Assembly: GCA_000320605.2 (NCBI GenBank)
Contig: KB445800.1
Location: 930,056 to 994,055 of the forward strand
Direction: 5' to 3'
Source: Gelatoporia subvermispora B
Lineage: Eukaryota > Basidiomycota > Agaricomycetes > Polyporales > Gelatoporiaceae
DNA: 64,000 nucleotides
The notes below the pieces were generated by a model, which was not told the DNA's origin, made no database searches, and saw only the letters and a program-made list of their open reading frames with translations. Position numbers and translations under genes: made by a program. Each line of letters starts with the position of its first letter. Position 1 is the first letter of the stretch. Positions 32,952-45,808 of the stretch are shown here, in pieces.

Positions 32952-34944
32952 GCATTACGAATTCGAGTTGTCGTGAAGAGCACTGTAGGTCACTGGGCGA
33001 GGCGTTTCGTCCATTTGGGATATGATGTACATCTAGTACTGCTGCGAGTCTGCTGTGAATGAACTTGTCCTCAGTTTTCCGAAGAATAATTGCTAGACAA
33101 CACTCATCGTGTTTGTGTGTGCTCTAGCCGTGATGACTACCGTGAACGTCCGTGTGCAAATTCGTCTTGGTATTCGTGCAAATAGGGGGTGAAGGAGTAG
33201 TCTGTGCGCGTGCGAGTAGTGGTCCGCATCTTTCTGCCGGAACACCATAGACACTCATCGGTTCAGGCGAGTATTTAGATCTAATCACATCTACCCCACT
33301 CGGTCCAGGGGGGATCCGTTTCATTGCCCCTTTGCCCTCATATTGCGAACTATTCTCCCTGGCAAAGCAGCGGTTAGACGCGCAGCCTGTGTGCAATGCT
33401 CGATGCGGATGGTGAATGTTCGAAGTCCCCCATGCCACGTGTATCGAACTTGAACGTCCGAGTCAAGTTAACTAGTCTAAACACTCATCATCCGCTTTCA
33501 CATTGAAGTGCGAGGAAATGATGTCGCGCAGCCTGTTTGCAATTGATTGGATCGCACAGAGCAAATTCCGCATATTAACGGGAGAAATGATAGGTATCAG
33601 CATTTTTGCGCTGCCTCCTGTGCTGTTCCTCTACTATGCAGTGTCTGAGATATCAGTGAAAAACATAATTAAGAAAAGGGTTATCTAGAGTTGATGCCAG
33701 GCCTTCTCAGAAACAGTTTGTTCCACCATGTTACTTCGATCTACTATAATCAGGCTCAGTGTCTCAAAAACGAGGCTCCTCATTCCTAACCAAAACTTCA
33801 TGATGGCAGAGGATTCTGCATGCGACCATGCTCACGTTTTGACATACACCTGATACAGGCAGTTGCCAGTTGTAAGGCGCTACGACCGCAATGACGAACG
33901 ATATTTCACTCAGTAGTACAAAGATGGTCATCTTGAGCGGGAGCATAACACACACACATCCACAATCGACCTCCGAGCACGGAACACCTCCTGTCTCGGC
34001 AAGGGACAGCCTGAGGAATGTGCACATTTTCCGTCATCAGCAGTCTCCTCATCTTCACCCTGAGTTGTGAACAGATTACGCACAACTATGGAATAGCACA
34101 CGTAAATAGTGCTCATTTCTGCATATCTGTAACACTGAAGAAGGCATGTCCCAAGTGCATGTTCGACCACCATACAACGGCGATCAAATCATCTGACCAT
34201 TTGCTCATCCATGAATGTACACCTAAGAACGAGTCGGGATACTACGTGTGAGGGCCGGTTTCATCCAGAGGATACTCGGGAGAATGGAGGTTCCAAGTTC
34301 ATGTGGATCATGAGGGATTTAGTATGACTACGGATGGTTGAAATTCGTCGATCATGGCAAAGAGGTTATTTGCACATGTTAGGATCGGAAGCCAATAGCT
34401 TTGACGCACATCCGAGAGCTCCCAACAGCCCCTTCAACCTTCAGAAATGGTGGTATCGATTTTTCAAAATTGAACGATTCACTACTAACCCTGTTCAAGC
34501 CCGGATACAATCCTGCACTGTCTCATGAGTTGCATAGCGGATGGCGCTATCCAATACGACAAGACGGACCGACAGCTGACTGCTATGTCATGAATATTCG
34601 TGCAACTCTTGCGAGGATCATGAACTTATATTCATGGACAATGCTTGCTGCCAGTGATCGCTGATACTCAATTCCCAGTGATTAATCACGAGGACATGTA
34701 GGTATAGAATGGCATAAAACAACGCCTAGCATATGCACCAAGCTCCATTGAAAGTACGTAGCCTCCTCAGCCGCGACGTCGGCTACAGTATCGTCTGGAG
34801 TATACCCCATTTGAATGTGCAGCCATCAGGGTGACATCACCTTGCAAACTCTGGAGTCGCGCTGCTGTATATCCTTATCATTTTGCACGATAGTACCACC
34901 ATCACCCACGGCTATGCCGGACTTCTCAGGCACCACCCTCCACG
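32952..34944. other. Gene-poor region
   Basis: About 2 kb downstream of SDR2. Frames at 33503-33688 and 34334-34664 are short and show no known domain; the two overlapping frames at 34401 read in different phases. No repeats or mobile-element ends were recognised. Confidence 0.35.
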
Positions 34945-35763
34945 ATGTCGACCCCAGTACCCTCACCCGCCTCTGAGAAGCCACGACGCACTTCTTCTCG
35001 CTCTCCACGCCGCACCTCTACTCCGCCGCGACAGAGCACCCGTTCCCCTCCACCGCAGGCAATGCCATGCTCCATTCGTCTCTCCATTTCTCCTCGTGCT
35101 CTTCCTCTCGTAGAATCGCCTAGACGCCGCGCATGCTTGCGCGCGCTTCGTGGGCCGCTTACTCGCCGCCGTCCCGTTCTCTCGCTGCACTCGGTTGACT
35201 CCAACTGATCGTGGCGCTCCTAAGCTACGCGCCGCAGAACGTCGTGCGTGAGACGGTTCTTTGAGGGAACCGCGTAGAGTTACGGACTTGGGCTGGAGGG
35301 ATGGCGCGAGCGGAAGGCAACGAGGGGATACACAGCGGAGATAACGCGTGTGGCCACGGGGGAGCATCGAGAATGGACTGGTGCTTCTTGCGGACTATTG
35401 GGAAGGTGAGTATCCGGCGGTTGTTCTCCCGTTCGATTTCCGCCAACGATGTCCCACCTTAGGTGTACGTAGACGCCTGGCGCTATGTCAGCTCGCCTGC
35501 TACAAGCCAAGTAGTCGAACAAAGAATTCGTGAAGTTCATGGATGACTTGGCGGAGCTAGTGAACAGGCAGGTTGTCATCTCTGACGCGACGCGAATTCT
35601 GCGTGCTTACCCTGCAGGAAGGGCCATTGGCTTGCGCGGCCTTGAGATTGCGTCGGGTTCGAAAGGCTGGTGCCGCGCGGAACAAATCTGGGCACGTATC
35701 GTGGAGCTCGAGGATGCCTTCGGGCCCACGGGTGTTGCGAAGATTGCAGTGCTCTCCGCGTAA
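34945..35763 (+). other. Possible small or decayed gene, function unknown
   Basis: ATG 34945 opens an 87-residue Ser/Pro/Arg-rich frame (MSTPVPSPASEKPRRTSSRS). Downstream there is an excellent intron-like segment (donor GTGAGTATCC at about 35405, acceptor CCTTAG at about 35461) and another GTTGTC..CTGCAG at about 35571-35618, flanked by open sequence such as VYVDAWRYVSSPATSQVVE and DDLAELVNRQ. I could not join these into one frame without a stop, so this is either a broken gene or a coincidence of open frames. No domain is recognised. Confidence 0.2.
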
Positions 35764-37977
35764 TGGGGTCATGCATGCTCTGGCATCCTGTTCGTAAAAA
35801 TGAAGGGACAAAGCTGTATACTGTGGGTCTGGTTTATTGACAGGAATGCAAGATTTTACGTTAACAGAAATCAAATGTGAAGAACGCGCGTAAGCTCCCT
35901 AAATCGCCGTCAAGGTCAGTACCGTCTCATTGAAGCCGATCGAGCCCGAACCTCATGGGTGACCGTGTGTATTTTAGTCCCGTGTACTTCATTGCCTGAC
36001 GTTGTTCGGCTCGCAGGCCTAGAGACGTAGGTATGCATAATTCTGGTCGTACCTGCGGTGTTGTTAACGTGGAATGGGTGACCCACTCAAGTGTCTGTGC
36101 CGTCATGTGGATACCACGTTGCAATGTGAGATGAAGCTGTCCCTCTCCTCCGCCCAGAGTGAAGCAGTATCGTTACTCTGTCGCGGCTTAGGATGCGGCT
36201 TCGTAGGGCAGGTCAGAGCCCCAATGAACGTATAACGTTATCCAGGTAGCGACAACCTGGGTGAATAACATTCTCTGTTCACTTGTTCACCAAGAACTGA
36301 CATTTGCTAGGTTTTCTCCAGAGTAGCTGACCTAGTACAGCCCTCGCAAATGCTATGTTGCAAGCGTGGCCATGTCCCGCTAACATTGTCATCTCCGCTC
36401 ACATTGACCATCGGTTTTCGCCGACTACCACGCTCTGCATCCCATGGAAATGTCACAAATTTCTCTTTAAGTCCTCTGATCCCTGCCATAACGCCGCCGC
36501 TGATAGGGAGTCCGAGATGCATGCCGCACTGCATCGCTACTGACACTTAGCAGACCAGTAACTCTCACCCCAAGCTGTCAGCGGCAACACGCCGCAGTGG
36601 TGTAGTTTCAAATTGCATGTTTCTAAGGGTCATGATGCCGTCAATCTCGAGAGCATTCAGCCGTCTGACGACCCTGATAATTTGAATACGAAGATGCATG
36701 GCCAGCTCCTATCTCAATAAATTTACCGGTCGCAACAAACACACAATACGTCGCAAAACGTAGCAGTGATATCGCTACGCAATACGGTTGAAAGGTCACG
36801 AAATAACATGGGATAAAACATGAGACGTATCATGAGAAGCTGCACATCGACCAGTGTATCCGCATTCTGGAAACATGGGCAAGCCATTATTGGTAATTAC
36901 ACACCTCAGAGCGGTATCAAAGCCACAGTTTTGTGTATCGAGTGTGAAGGAGAAGGTGGCGATAGCCGCATTCTGTGCCAACGCTCCAGACAGATCGTTT
37001 ATTGACGCAATGTAGCAAGGCGCCGATCGGCTTGTGTCCTGTGTCCCCACCGTCCGCGCCCGATCGCGCCGCAAAGATCTCAACGGCAATTGCCAGTTGG
37101 ACCTGGTCCGGATGTTTTTGTGTGGGGTGCGGGCGTCCGATTACCATAAAGGGCAGTCTCCCTTCGTCAGCGTGCCTCGGGCCAGAAGGTCGTGGCGTTT
37201 CACGCCGATGGTGCTGCTGAATCTGCACCACATCGTACTTACCAACGCGCCTCGTCAGCGATCTCCAGTCGTCTCAGGACTCGGGCAAGCGTGAGATCGT
37301 GCGCCGATGCACTCCTCCACTTTGTATAGTCGTAAGGTATGTGTGGTTTTCTCCAGCTGGATATAGTACGCCGGGCAAATAAAAGCGAGTCTTTCACAGA
37401 TATTGACCCTATTGGTCTTTTTTCCAGGATCACGGCCTGCAGCCTGCGTTGCACCTGCCCAATGGCATTCGTGAGAAAGGATGTGTCGTGGCCCGCTTAG
37501 CGCGAAGACATCATCGGCTATGCCAGCAGAAGCCAATATCGTGCGTGTCCGACGGAAGCTCACGAAGGCTTGTGCCCGACCTCGAATACAGTAAATTGGC
37601 TCGAACCCTGCTCCAGCATCGTTTTTGCCTATTGCGAACACGATGCCCGCTTCTGGTACGAAGCCCCTCGATGCGCTGACCGGACCCGAAGGGCGACTGT
37701 GCGTTTCTCATCTCAACCCTCCTTGCCGGTGACCGATGAGGAGACTGCACCATGAGCTAGAGACTTGCGTCGGAATGGAAGCGGCCGAGTCTGCGACCTA
37801 TTACCTATATAACCTCTCTGTGGAACCTGAGAGGAGCATCAAACAATCGTCTGTTTTTGTCTGCCTGCGGAGTCTCGCCTGTCACAACTCTATCCTAGCA
37901 TCTCCACCTGATACCATTTAAGAACCTCATCGTAGCCTCATCAATTCTACAACATTAATCTCAATTTTTCTATCACA
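35764..37977. other. Gene-poor region upstream of the NRPS-like gene
   Basis: About 2.2 kb with only short, overlapping frames and no domain. The proximal promoter of the NRPS-like gene is in the last 200 bp: TATATAA at 37806-37812, with a CT-rich leader up to the ATG at 37978. Confidence 0.4.
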
Positions 37978-40900
37978 ATGTTCGATGTTACCAGCTACCA
38001 CACTCTTCAGGGCGCCAACAGCAGCACCTGGCACCGCCCGGCCCTCGACGGCTCTCTGACATTGCCTGAGCTTTACGCTTGGCACGCAGAACACAGCCCA
38101 GAACACCCGCTCTTCGTCTACGCGGACGACGATAAGCGGTCGCACACAATATATTACCCTGAGGCTTTCCGTGGCATCCGCAAGGCTTCGAAGCTGTCGC
38201 AAACACAGTTCACCCGTGTGCAGAGCCTATATGCTCAGCAAGAGACCTCTCAGCACCCTGCGGTACTCGGCATTCTTGCCAACGCAGGTCAGCAATCCGA
38301 CTGATTCCTTGCAATCGAAGGCTGATCAGAATCAATGATGTTCTCAGATTCGATCAGCTTCCTCACCTACATGGTTGGTGTCATGTACAGTGGGTTGACA
38401 CCCTTCCCGCTCTCGACACGCAATTCGCCCGCTGCCGTAGTACACCTCGTGCGCTCGACGGGAATTCATCTCCTTGTCGTCAGTTCCGATCCGGCCATGC
38501 AGCGTCTTGCGCAGCAAGTGAAGGACATCCTCTCCGCGGAAGGCTACACGCTCGAGCATGCGCCTATGCCGAAGTTCGATGAGTTGTACAATGACAGCGA
38601 CGAAGGGTTGGACGCGCAAAAGGGCAAGTTGGGTTCGGATGACATCATGCTTATCCTGCACTCGTCAGGTATGATCCTATCTCATTGTGCTCAATCCGCC
38701 GCTAATGACCCGACCAGGATCCACGGCCTTCCCGAAGCCGATCCCATTCAAAGCTCGCAGCTTTATATATTGGGGCACCGCACCATGTAAGCCCTCAGTA
38801 TGGTTTTCACTCAGCGTTTAGATATTCACCTACTTTGCCTCAGACTTCGGTGAACTTGATATCTGTGGTCTAGTAGTCGGGTCACAATCCCCTCCTATGT
38901 TCCGTACGTGAAATCGTCTATTATGGAGCTCCAATCTGTCTCAACAATGTCTCAGATGCCATGGGTTCTGCCAACATGATGTGGCCGGTAGGTCTATAGC
39001 GGATTATCGAGTCAATTTTATGCTAACATGTACTGCGACAGCCATGCACCGGTGTCGTCGTGGCTTGCTTTAAGCCGTCTTCTCCGCCTGTCATTCCTAC
39101 CCCAGAAGCTCTTATTGAGAGCATAGCTGAAACGAACTGCGAGCTAGTATACTGTGTACCGTCGTTCGTGGAGGTGAATAGAGTTTGACTTCGTTGTCAT
39201 TTCTGGAACCCTGATTGATGATGTGTGTCCAGGCATGGGCTCGCGAACCTGCTTATCTTTCGACCCTGAAAGCCCAGAAGGCTATAGTACGCACAATTTC
39301 GTAGTGGCATGATGGTAACTCTAACGGGATAATACAACAGGCATATGGAGGTGCACCGCTAGAAAAGGCTACTGGCGACATGCTCCGCGCTGAGGAAGTC
39401 AAATTACTTCCCTTCTACGGATTGTGAGAGAGCTCTCACCATCCGATGGACGTAGTGTTGATGAATTGCATCGCAGGACCGAGACTGGCAACGTCAACAT
39501 GTTTATCCCCGATCTCACAACCCACGAGGACTGGGAGTACTTCAAATTTTCGCCGCACATTGAGATTGCGCTCGAGCCTCGCAACGAAGAGGAGAGAATC
39601 TTCGAGCTCTTCATTTTCGTGAGTGGTATAACCTCTGAGTAATGGACCGTGATAATTGACGAGCCCGGTAGGAAAGCGAAAATTACTGTCCTAACGTGCT
39701 CAATGCGAACGTGCGCAACCGACGCGCATACGCAACAAACGACCTCTTGCAGCGCCACCCGACGGAGCCTAACGTCTGGAGGATATTTGGGCGGGCAGAC
39801 GATCAGATCATGCTGTCCACAGGTGAAAAGGTTCGCATTTTTCTGGCTTCTTTATGATAGCTGGCTCATAGGCTCTGCTACCCCCAGACAAACCCAGGTC
39901 CTCTTGGTGAGTTATTTGCAGAATTCTTCTTCCACAGATTCTGACCTATATGGTACCTCTAGAGGCGATCCTTCTAAAGGATGCCAACATCGCTGCGGCA
40001 ATCATGTTCGGGCGCGGTCGCTTCCAGAACGGCGTGCTCGTCCAGCCGAAGGAGGAGGTCAACCCGACGGACGAGAAGCAGCTCGCAGCGTTCAGAAATA
40101 AGATCTGGTTTGTGATCTCCCCTATCGTTATGGAAGAAGTCTTATGTTAATGAATATCGAAATTCAGGCCAACCGTCGAGCAAATGAATGAGTACGCGCC
40201 ACAGCACTCACGTGTCTTCAAAGAGGTATGTCTATCCTTCTAACACATATATGCAGCGCTAAGGTATGTATGACTAGATGATTGTGGTCACGAGCCCGTC
40301 CAGACCGCTCGAGTTCACGGCGAAAGGAACTCCCCGGCGTCAGGTCTGCTTGAATGCCTACGAAGCAGAGATTGACGCTGCGTATGCTGCGGTTGAGGAC
40401 TCGTCGCAAACCGACTTGGCTTCGCCTTCGGAGTGGACGCAAGACGCCGTTTCTACATTCGTTCGAGCTGTGGTCGAGAAGGTCTTGACATCTTCGCTTG
40501 CGTATGACGCCGATCTGTTTCAGCATGGTTGCGACAGGTAAGTTTACTTCTACCTGCTGTTCGCTGCACCAAAAGCCCAGTACTGATCATGCCTGTCAGT
40601 CTTCAAGCGACATATATTCGCAATGCCATCCTGAAGGCCCTCCGCTCCTCAACAACCATCTTGGCTAACAAGGTCCCGCTGAACTTCGTCTATGCTAATC
40701 CGACCATCGGCGCCCTGAGCAGCTTCGTCTGGTCGCTCTTCTCGGAGGGACAGCCCGGAAGCGCGGAGGCTCAGCTCGAGGCCAAGGTACAGGCAATGCG
40801 CGCTATGGTCGAGAAGTACAGCAAGGACTTCGGTCGCCCCGCGAAGCCGAATCAGAACGGATTCCACGCCGATGATGGGGAAATATACCTGGTCACCGGA

Positions 40901-42080
40901 ACGACGGGCCGTCTGGGATGTCACCTCCTCTCGCAGCTACTCCAGGACCCGAAAGTGGTGAAGGTCTACGGGTTGAACCGAGGAGCGCCAGGCTCAGAGC
41001 CAAAGCTCGCTGAGAGGCAGAAAGATGCGTTCACCATGTGGGGGCTGAATGCAGCCCTGTTGAGCTCGAGCAAGCTCACGCTCCTGCCGTGCGACTACCC
41101 CAAGCCACTGCTCGGCCTGAACGAGAACACATACCGCGAGGTGAGTATACTTGGGTCACGCTACTCTGTCGCTATACTCATGTCTCTCTTCAGATCCAGA
41201 ATTCCGTAACAGCGATCATCCACAATGCCTGGCGCGTCGATTTCAATCTCTCGCTGACATCCTTCGAGCCTCTCATCGCTGGCATGCGAAACATCATCGA
41301 CCTCGCGCTCGGCTCACCCAAGCCTCAGGGGCCTCAGATCACCTTCGTCAGCTCTATCTCGTCGTTATTCGGTTATAAGTCATTGGAGCCCGCTGCCGAG
41401 GAGCACATCTCAGACCCCAAGATGTCTGCCGGAATGGGATACGGCGAGAGCAAGTACGTCGCAGAGACACTTCTTGCGCGCGTCCGGGAAGAAACTGGAC
41501 TTCGGACCACGGTGGTCCGCGCCGGGCAACTTGGTGGTGATACCCAGGTCGGCGGGTGGAACCCCAAGGAATGGGTGGCTGCGATCGTGGCTGTCAGCCA
41601 AATCGTTGGCTGCGTTCCAAGTCGGGACGAGGTCAGCACTGTTCAATAAATGTCATAAATATATTGGCTGATCGGCTCGTGTAGGAGCTCACATGGCTAC
41701 CTGTCGACACGGCCGCGTCCGCTCTGATCGAGTTCTCGCGTGCGGACCAGCCTGTTGTCCATCTCATCCATCCCCGACCCGTCTCCTGGAATGCGATATT
41801 CTCCCCGATTGCAGAACGCCTCGGTCTGGAGCTTTCCCCCTACTCCGAATGGATCCACCGCCTGCGCGTCGCCGACGAGGCCCAGGTTGACGGTCAACAG
41901 TCTTCCGCGCTAGCCCTTCGTGACTTCTTTGAGAGTAGCGTGTCCGAAGCGGAAATGCATCTGGACACAACAAAAGCTGTACGTGCCTCAAAAACACTGA
42001 GGGACATTAGGCCGCTCGGGAAGGAGGACGCTATGAAGTGGCTCGACTTCTGGGTTGGGATTGGGCACATCAAGCTGTGA
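37978..42080 (+). CDS. NRPS-like adenylate-forming reductase (A-PCP-R)
   Basis: About 15 exons give roughly 1050 residues. Adenylation domain: ILHSSGSTAFPKPIPF (A3, P-loop-like), FYGLTETGNVNMF (A5, made by an intron at 39422), WRIFGRADDQIMLSTGEK (A7/A8), and TAKGTPRRQ (A10-like). Carrier domain: DADLFQHGCDSLQAT, with the Ser that receives phosphopantetheine (joined across 40539-40598). Reductase domain: YLVTGTTGRLGCHLL (NAD(P) fold), IIHNAWRVDFN, FVSSISS, and YGESKYVAE (Tyr-x3-Lys). There is no condensation domain, so the enzyme should activate one carboxylic acid and release it as an aldehyde or alcohol, like alpha-aminoadipate reductase and basidiomycete adenylate-forming reductases. The acid is unknown. 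All exons join without a break. Confidence 0.88.
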
Positions 42081-42399
42081 GCAGCTGCGGAGTGGGATTC
42101 AGGAATTTTCGAATCATGTATGTTCTGAATTGTTGGGCTATTGCATCGTCATCATGGTATCTCACCTGTGTCTGCATTGTGTCATCTCATACATGCGCTA
42201 CGCTAGGGCAAGCAATTAATAACCTTTCGAACGCATATATGTGTAACTGGTTCTATTTGACAGGCATGACTCTCTTCTGAACAACACGTCTCGAGGATCG
42301 CATCAGGTAGCTATCAGTCACCGCCGCCTTCACATGTGACCAAATGTTGGATACCTGAACATTCGCAAGATTTTCGCACAGCCACGTCTGCTCGCTAAA
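42081..42399. other. Intergenic region
   Basis: 3' flank of the NRPS-like gene. It continues into the oxidase relic on the opposite strand. No gene is seen. Confidence 0.4.
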
Positions 42400-42640
42400 C
42401 CTCCTCTCCTCCCCCTGCCCCATCATATCGTGCGGGTTATATCGCTTTTTGATCTCTTGGAGCTGTGGCAGCTGTTCTCTAAATATATGTGACAGCGGGG
42501 TGCCCTCGATAGCGTAGTTTCCATCCATGGGTGCTTCACCGTTATCCTGTCCATCCTCAACAGCAACTGCAGTAAGATGTCCAGCACTTGCCTCGAGACA
42601 GTTCGCATTATGTCATCTACACTGGTCTCATTCCACTGGA
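42400..42640 (-). pseudogene. Relic of the C-terminus of a BBE-type FAD-linked oxidase
   Basis: The minus strand reads AVAVEDGQDNGEAPMDGNYA, then LSHIFREQLPQLQEIKKRYN followed by PHDMM. This is the layout of the BBE domain at the end of berberine-bridge-like FAD oxidases (NYA..G.., then LPRLQELKxxYDP). Just upstream, in another frame, NETSVDDIMRTVSRQVLD looks like the preceding helix, so there is a frameshift. No FAD-binding domain is found nearby on this strand. I call it a remnant; a short chance match is possible. Confidence 0.35.
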
Positions 42641-42986
42641 AGTATTAGGCATATGCGAGAATACTTGAGTTCTGGTCAGAGGGTACGCGGTGGCGATATT
42701 CGTATGCTTATACAAAATGCCTGGAAAAACGGTTCGGCGGACCATGTTATGACCACCGCTGAGTGTGAGGCACCTAAACTTTGTGTAATCTAGCAAGGTT
42801 GCCGTTTGTGTCAAATCCCAGGAAACCGTTTTGTTATTAGCGCATAAACAGTTACAGGACATGTGAAGTCGTCGCTTTCCCTTAACGCTGTAAACGACGG
42901 TGGCAGTGCTCGGCTGATTTAGCGGGCCGCCTAATCTGTGTCGGATGCAATTCAACCTCACCAGCATCTACATCCTCTAGCTTATT
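42641..42986. other. Intergenic region upstream of the NACHT gene
   Basis: Promoter and leader of the NACHT gene. No TATA box is clear; no other gene is seen. Confidence 0.35.
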
Positions 42987-45808
42987 ATGCCAGGCTGCAT
43001 ATCCCTTCCAGGCTCTCGAGGGGTGTCTGGAGGATCGCGTGGAAGCCTACCTAATGACTCACTGTTGAAGGTGCGACTGATCTCACGTAGAGCGCTCACA
43101 GCACATCAACCCTTTACGCAGTCAAGCTCTCGTGCTCGCACCAGACGAGTTGATGCAGTCATATCAAATTTCCAAAGCGTATTGGAGAGCACACAGAAAG
43201 CATTATCGGGCGTTCCAGTACCCGGTTCTGACGTTGCACTCGAAGCATTTGGTACATTGCTAGATCGAGTCTCAGTTCGTACATTTCCTTGTGTATCGCC
43301 GTATTACCACGTCCTGATGTAAAGATGTAGGCAATGAGGGCCAATGCAAGAGAAAAAGAAGAATTGATCTCGAGGATCGAAGATTTACTGGTCCTTCTGG
43401 GAGATCACCTGCAGCAAATCGCCTTGGCGGTTCAAAGCACAGCCCAGAACAAGAAATCTAGAACGCAGACAGAAGTAGGGAGAGAGATAAGGGAACCAAA
43501 CATATTGAGGCAACGCATCACAGCCCTGGTATCGTGTGTATGCATGTGTTCATCACATGTGATTCATACTGACATTTGATTGTGCGCAGAAAAATACAAG
43601 AAATATCAAAATCGGCACCCTTGATCGAACAACAAAGCTGGTGGTCAAAATTATGGTTTGCAGAGCAGGACGCAGATGCATTGAGCAAAATCCGCGAAAT
43701 GATTGATGAGGCAATCGGGGACTTTAAGGTCAGCGACAAAGACAGTTTCATTGTCATTGAACGTCCCTCAACCTAGTCCTCAGATGCAAGGAAGTATCGA
43801 CATCCGACAATTTCTCGAAATTATCCTCAATGAGACACTGGTACCTCAGTTCTGAATGCGTCTCTTTACACACTTGCTGATCTCCATGTAGCGGCAAGAG
43901 CGTATACAAAGAAAACGAGGTAAATGGCCTTGCCCTACTCAATGTCTATCATCTTGACGGTGTTGCCAACAGCGGAGCGAGCGACACTCGAAAAACTCAA
44001 TGCATCTAACGCATCACATAGATCCGTCTTAACAGAGGGAAAATCGCGACTTGAGCCTGGCACACGAGCGAAGATACTCAAAGACCTCATGGACTGGACA
44101 TCGCGACAAGATCCGTCTGAGCGCATCCTTGTACTGCACGGTAGAGCTGGTATGGGCAAATCCTCGATTGTACACGCCCTTCTACGATCCTTCCCCGAGG
44201 ATCGCATAGCTGCTTCTTTCTTTTTCAACCGCGGATCCGAGGAGTGCAAAGACCCCTATCGCGTGGTCCCAACTTTAGCGCACCAACTAGCAAATGTCGA
44301 TGAAGAATCGTTGCGTACTGTCATTGTCGAAGCGGTGCACGACCACCTTGCGAGGGGTCGTTCTCAGACTTTACAGCACCAACTCCAAGAGCTTGTCATC
44401 GATCCATTAACCCAGGTGTACACCTCCCCCGCCCCTATCCTGCTTGCGCTCGACGGTGTGGATGAATGCCTCAATGATCCCGATGACATTGTTCCTCAGA
44501 TGCTCCGGCATCTCTGTCAAGCGGCGCTTGAGTTACCCTTCCTTCGAATCCTAATTGCTACTCGTCCTGAAACATACATCATGGACGCATTGCAATCTCC
44601 CCAATACTGCGACTTCACCATCCTCCGAGACCTCCAAGACGAAGCCGATATCGATCAAGACATTCGTCTCTTTATCGAAGCCGAGTTCAAGAGATGTACT
44701 GAGAAAGGCAAATTTATGCTGATTGAACAGCGCCCAGATGCCGTAGCGCAGCTAACGCGGCTTTGCGATGGTCTCTTCGTATACGCTAGTATCGTAATAC
44801 GATACCTCGTTCACAACAAGCACTACGCGGTCACAACATATGATAGACTACTTGAATCCCAAGGTTCCATGGGATCAGCCAGAATGTATGAGAAGCTCGA
44901 CATGCTGTATGCCACCATTCTGGAGAATGCGTTTCGAGACTACAGCGACGACCAAGATCAGATGGACAGCATACGTCAAGTTCTCATCTGGATCTCCCTG
45001 GGCATGTTCGGCGACGGGATATCTGCAGAGGATCTACAGCTTGTTGGGATTCAGGAGCACGTTACCATGGATGTCGTCGAACGCCTCACTTCTGTTCTCC
45101 TTGTCGAAGACGCCATCGCACCCACCACAAAAGTCAAGGCTGTGCATGCCAGCTTCCCACAGTTTTTGATGGATCATGATCGATGCAAAGGATCACTTTT
45201 CATCGACCCAGAGCTGGGACAGGCCACCATCACCAGGTCTCTTCTCGAACTGCTCTCTCGTGACGACCTCACTTTTAAGGTAATCCCTCGGATGTGGCAT
45301 TATGCCAGGGACAGATGGGTGGACCACCTAGTCCGCGTACAACACGCAGATCTTCTCGGTGATTCGCTGCATGTCTTCGCAGAGAGACATCTCGACAACT
45401 GGATTTCCAAGACGGACCTATGGTTCAATCAGTACACACGTCTCCAGGCCGTAGATATAGTGGCTCAAGCACGAGACTGGTACAAGGTTAGGATTTTCTT
45501 CAATTCCTTCATTGTGTGGGTCTGAAATTTGCCTTAAGTTCCATGGATCCGACCCCGAGCTTCAGAAGTTGTTCGATGTCACTATTGACAGGAGAGTTGG
45601 CGATCTAGTCGACTCAATGTCGCGACTACCAACCGGGCTTCGTTTCGACGCCAGTGATACACAGCGGCTCAAAAGTTGGAGAATTTCCGGATACACACCA
45701 CCTGAGGAAACGGGCCAGCCGAATGAGTGTCGAGCTGAGAACAGTTCGCAGACTGGGTCGGCTGAATCCGTCGATGACTATCTCCAGGACGTGTCGAAGC
45801 AATGCTGA
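42987..45808 (+). CDS. NACHT-domain STAND protein (fungal NLR-like)
   Basis: Eight exons (42987-43070, 43122-43274, 43331-43533, 43590-43728, 43784-43840, 43892-43919, 43973-45486, 45539-45808) total 2448 nt, 815 residues. The N-terminal 200 residues are helical (VDAVISNFQSVLESTQKAL, ANAREKEELISRIEDLLVLL), as in the N-terminal domain of basidiomycete STAND proteins. The NACHT core has Walker A LHGRAGMGKSSI at about residue 280, Walker B ILLALDGVDEC, and the sensor-like LIATRPE. A helical region follows (WISLGMFGDGISAEDLQLV). No WD40, ankyrin or TPR repeats are seen; the protein ends with a short acidic tail. STAND ATPases of this type act in non-self recognition and programmed cell death in fungi; function here is inferred. 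The 28-nt sixth exon is needed to keep frame. Confidence 0.85.

Noticed and set aside
34963..35367. 134-residue Arg/Ser-rich minus-strand frame
   Set aside because: Antisense of the Ser/Pro/Arg-rich candidate; low complexity explains both.
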